In this document: positions 53,710-54,101 of the stretch, piece by piece
How the letters are laid out: each line of letters starts with the position of its first letter
Position numbering within the stretch: the first letter of the stretch is position 1
Assembly: GCA_041745535.1 (NCBI GenBank)
Contig: JBGTIS010000041.1
Coordinates: 1-54,101 of the forward strand
Direction of reading: 5' to 3'
Source of the DNA: JBGTIS01 sp041745535
GTDB taxonomy: Bacteria > Bacteroidota > Bacteroidia > Cytophagales > Cyclobacteriaceae
DNA: 54,101 nucleotides
Made by a program: the position numbers and the translations under genes
Notes under the pieces: model-generated
Databases searched by the model: none
What the model was told of the DNA's origin: nothing
Seen by the model: the letters and a program-made list of their open reading frames with translations, nothing else

Positions 53710-54101
53710 ATGAAAATAGCATATCTCATTATTGGTTGTTACCTCATTGTACATCCTTCTTTTATATTTTCTCAACCTGCCACCCACTCCCCGGCAAACA
53801 ATGAGGGTTATCAGTTGGTATGGCAGGATGAATTTGACACAGACGGCAGCCCCAATCCGGACAATTGGAACTTTGAACAAGGGTTTGCCAGAAACAGAGA
53901 ACACCAGTGGTATCAGCCGGAAAATGCTGTGTGCAAAGATGGTTTTTTAACTATTGAAGTACGGAAAGAACAAAAACCTAACCCCAATTACAAGCCTGAA
54001 AGCGACAAATGGGAAGAAAACCGGGAATTGATTGAATATACATCCAGCAGTTTGCTCACCAAAGGACTGCATGCCTGGCAATACGGGCGCTTTGAAATAA
54101 G
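53710..54101 (+). CDS. Family 16 glycoside hydrolase, N-terminal part (cut by window end)
   Basis: The 130 codons present encode a signal peptide (MKIAYLIIGCYLIVHPSFIF) and the start of a GH16 fold: YQLVWQDEFDTDGSPNPDNW, then WYQPENAVCKDGFLTIEVRK and TSSSLLTKGLHAWQYGRFEI. GH16 enzymes cleave beta-1,3/1,4-glucans or marine galactans. The catalytic ExDxxE motif lies beyond the window, so activity and substrate cannot be judged. It starts 15 bases after the haloperoxidase-like gene and shares its direction. Confidence 0.9.
   Translation, partial: MKIAYLIIGCYLIVHPSFIFSQPATHSPANNEGYQLVWQDEFDTDGSPNPDNWNFEQGFARNREHQWYQPENAVCKDGFLTIEVRKEQKPNPNYKPESDKWEENRELIEYTSSSLLTKGLHAWQYGRFEI

Noticed and set aside
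1..54101. CRISPR arrays, insertion sequences, phage genes or integrases.
   Set aside because: No regularly spaced repeats, transposase or integrase motifs were seen anywhere in the window.

Overview
The window is a chromosomal segment from a member of the Bacteroidota, most likely the Cytophagales/Cytophagia branch. The evidence is: SusC/SusD proteins, a PorP/SprF-type protein, type IX secretion (T9SS) C-terminal sorting domains, DUF3467 next to rpoC, and several promoters that fit the Bacteroidetes consensus (TTTG, 17-20 bases, TAnnTTTG). Marine or polysaccharide-degrading habits are only an inference from the last locus.

Region 1 (1-28.9 kb, minus strand) is the translation/transcription superlocus. 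In transcription order it holds tRNA-Tyr, tRNA-Gly, tRNA-Thr, tuf, tRNA-Trp, secE, nusG, rplK, rplA, rplJ, rplL, rpoB, rpoC and a DUF3467 gene. These are followed by rpsL, rpsG, fusA, rpsJ, then rplC-D-W-B, rpsS, rplV, rpsC, rplP, rpmC, rpsQ, rplN, rplX, rplE, rpsN, rpsH, rplF, rplR, rpsE, rpmD, rplO, secY, infA, rpmJ, rpsM, rpsK and the first codons of rpsD. Genes are mostly 1-20 bases apart. The few wider gaps each carry a signal: terminator-like hairpins at rplL/rpoB, rpoB/rpoC and rpsJ/rplC; promoters before tRNA-Tyr, rpoB, rpsL, rplC and rpsH; and an elaborate nested hairpin between infA and rpmJ that looks like a ribosomal-protein leader.

Region 2 (28.9-40.3 kb) is housekeeping and mixed strand: a secreted M1 aminopeptidase, a biotin carboxyl carrier protein, pyrH and frr (plus strand), nadD, a large TPR protein, holA, a small 2Fe-2S ferredoxin-like protein and a DUF819 membrane protein.

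Region 3 (40.5-54.1 kb, plus strand) is accessory. It starts with a PorP/SprF-like protein fused to a SPOR domain. Then comes an ECF sigma factor / FecR anti-sigma / STN-bearing SusC / SusD cassette followed by three exported proteins: a T9SS-sorted FG-GAP/ASPIC-UnbV (CRTAC1-like) protein, a T9SS-sorted vanadium haloperoxidase-like protein with all vanadate-site residues present, and the start of a family-16 glycoside hydrolase cut by the window end. The reading offered here is a trans-envelope-regulated glycan uptake locus that includes an oxidative or phosphatase-type secreted enzyme.
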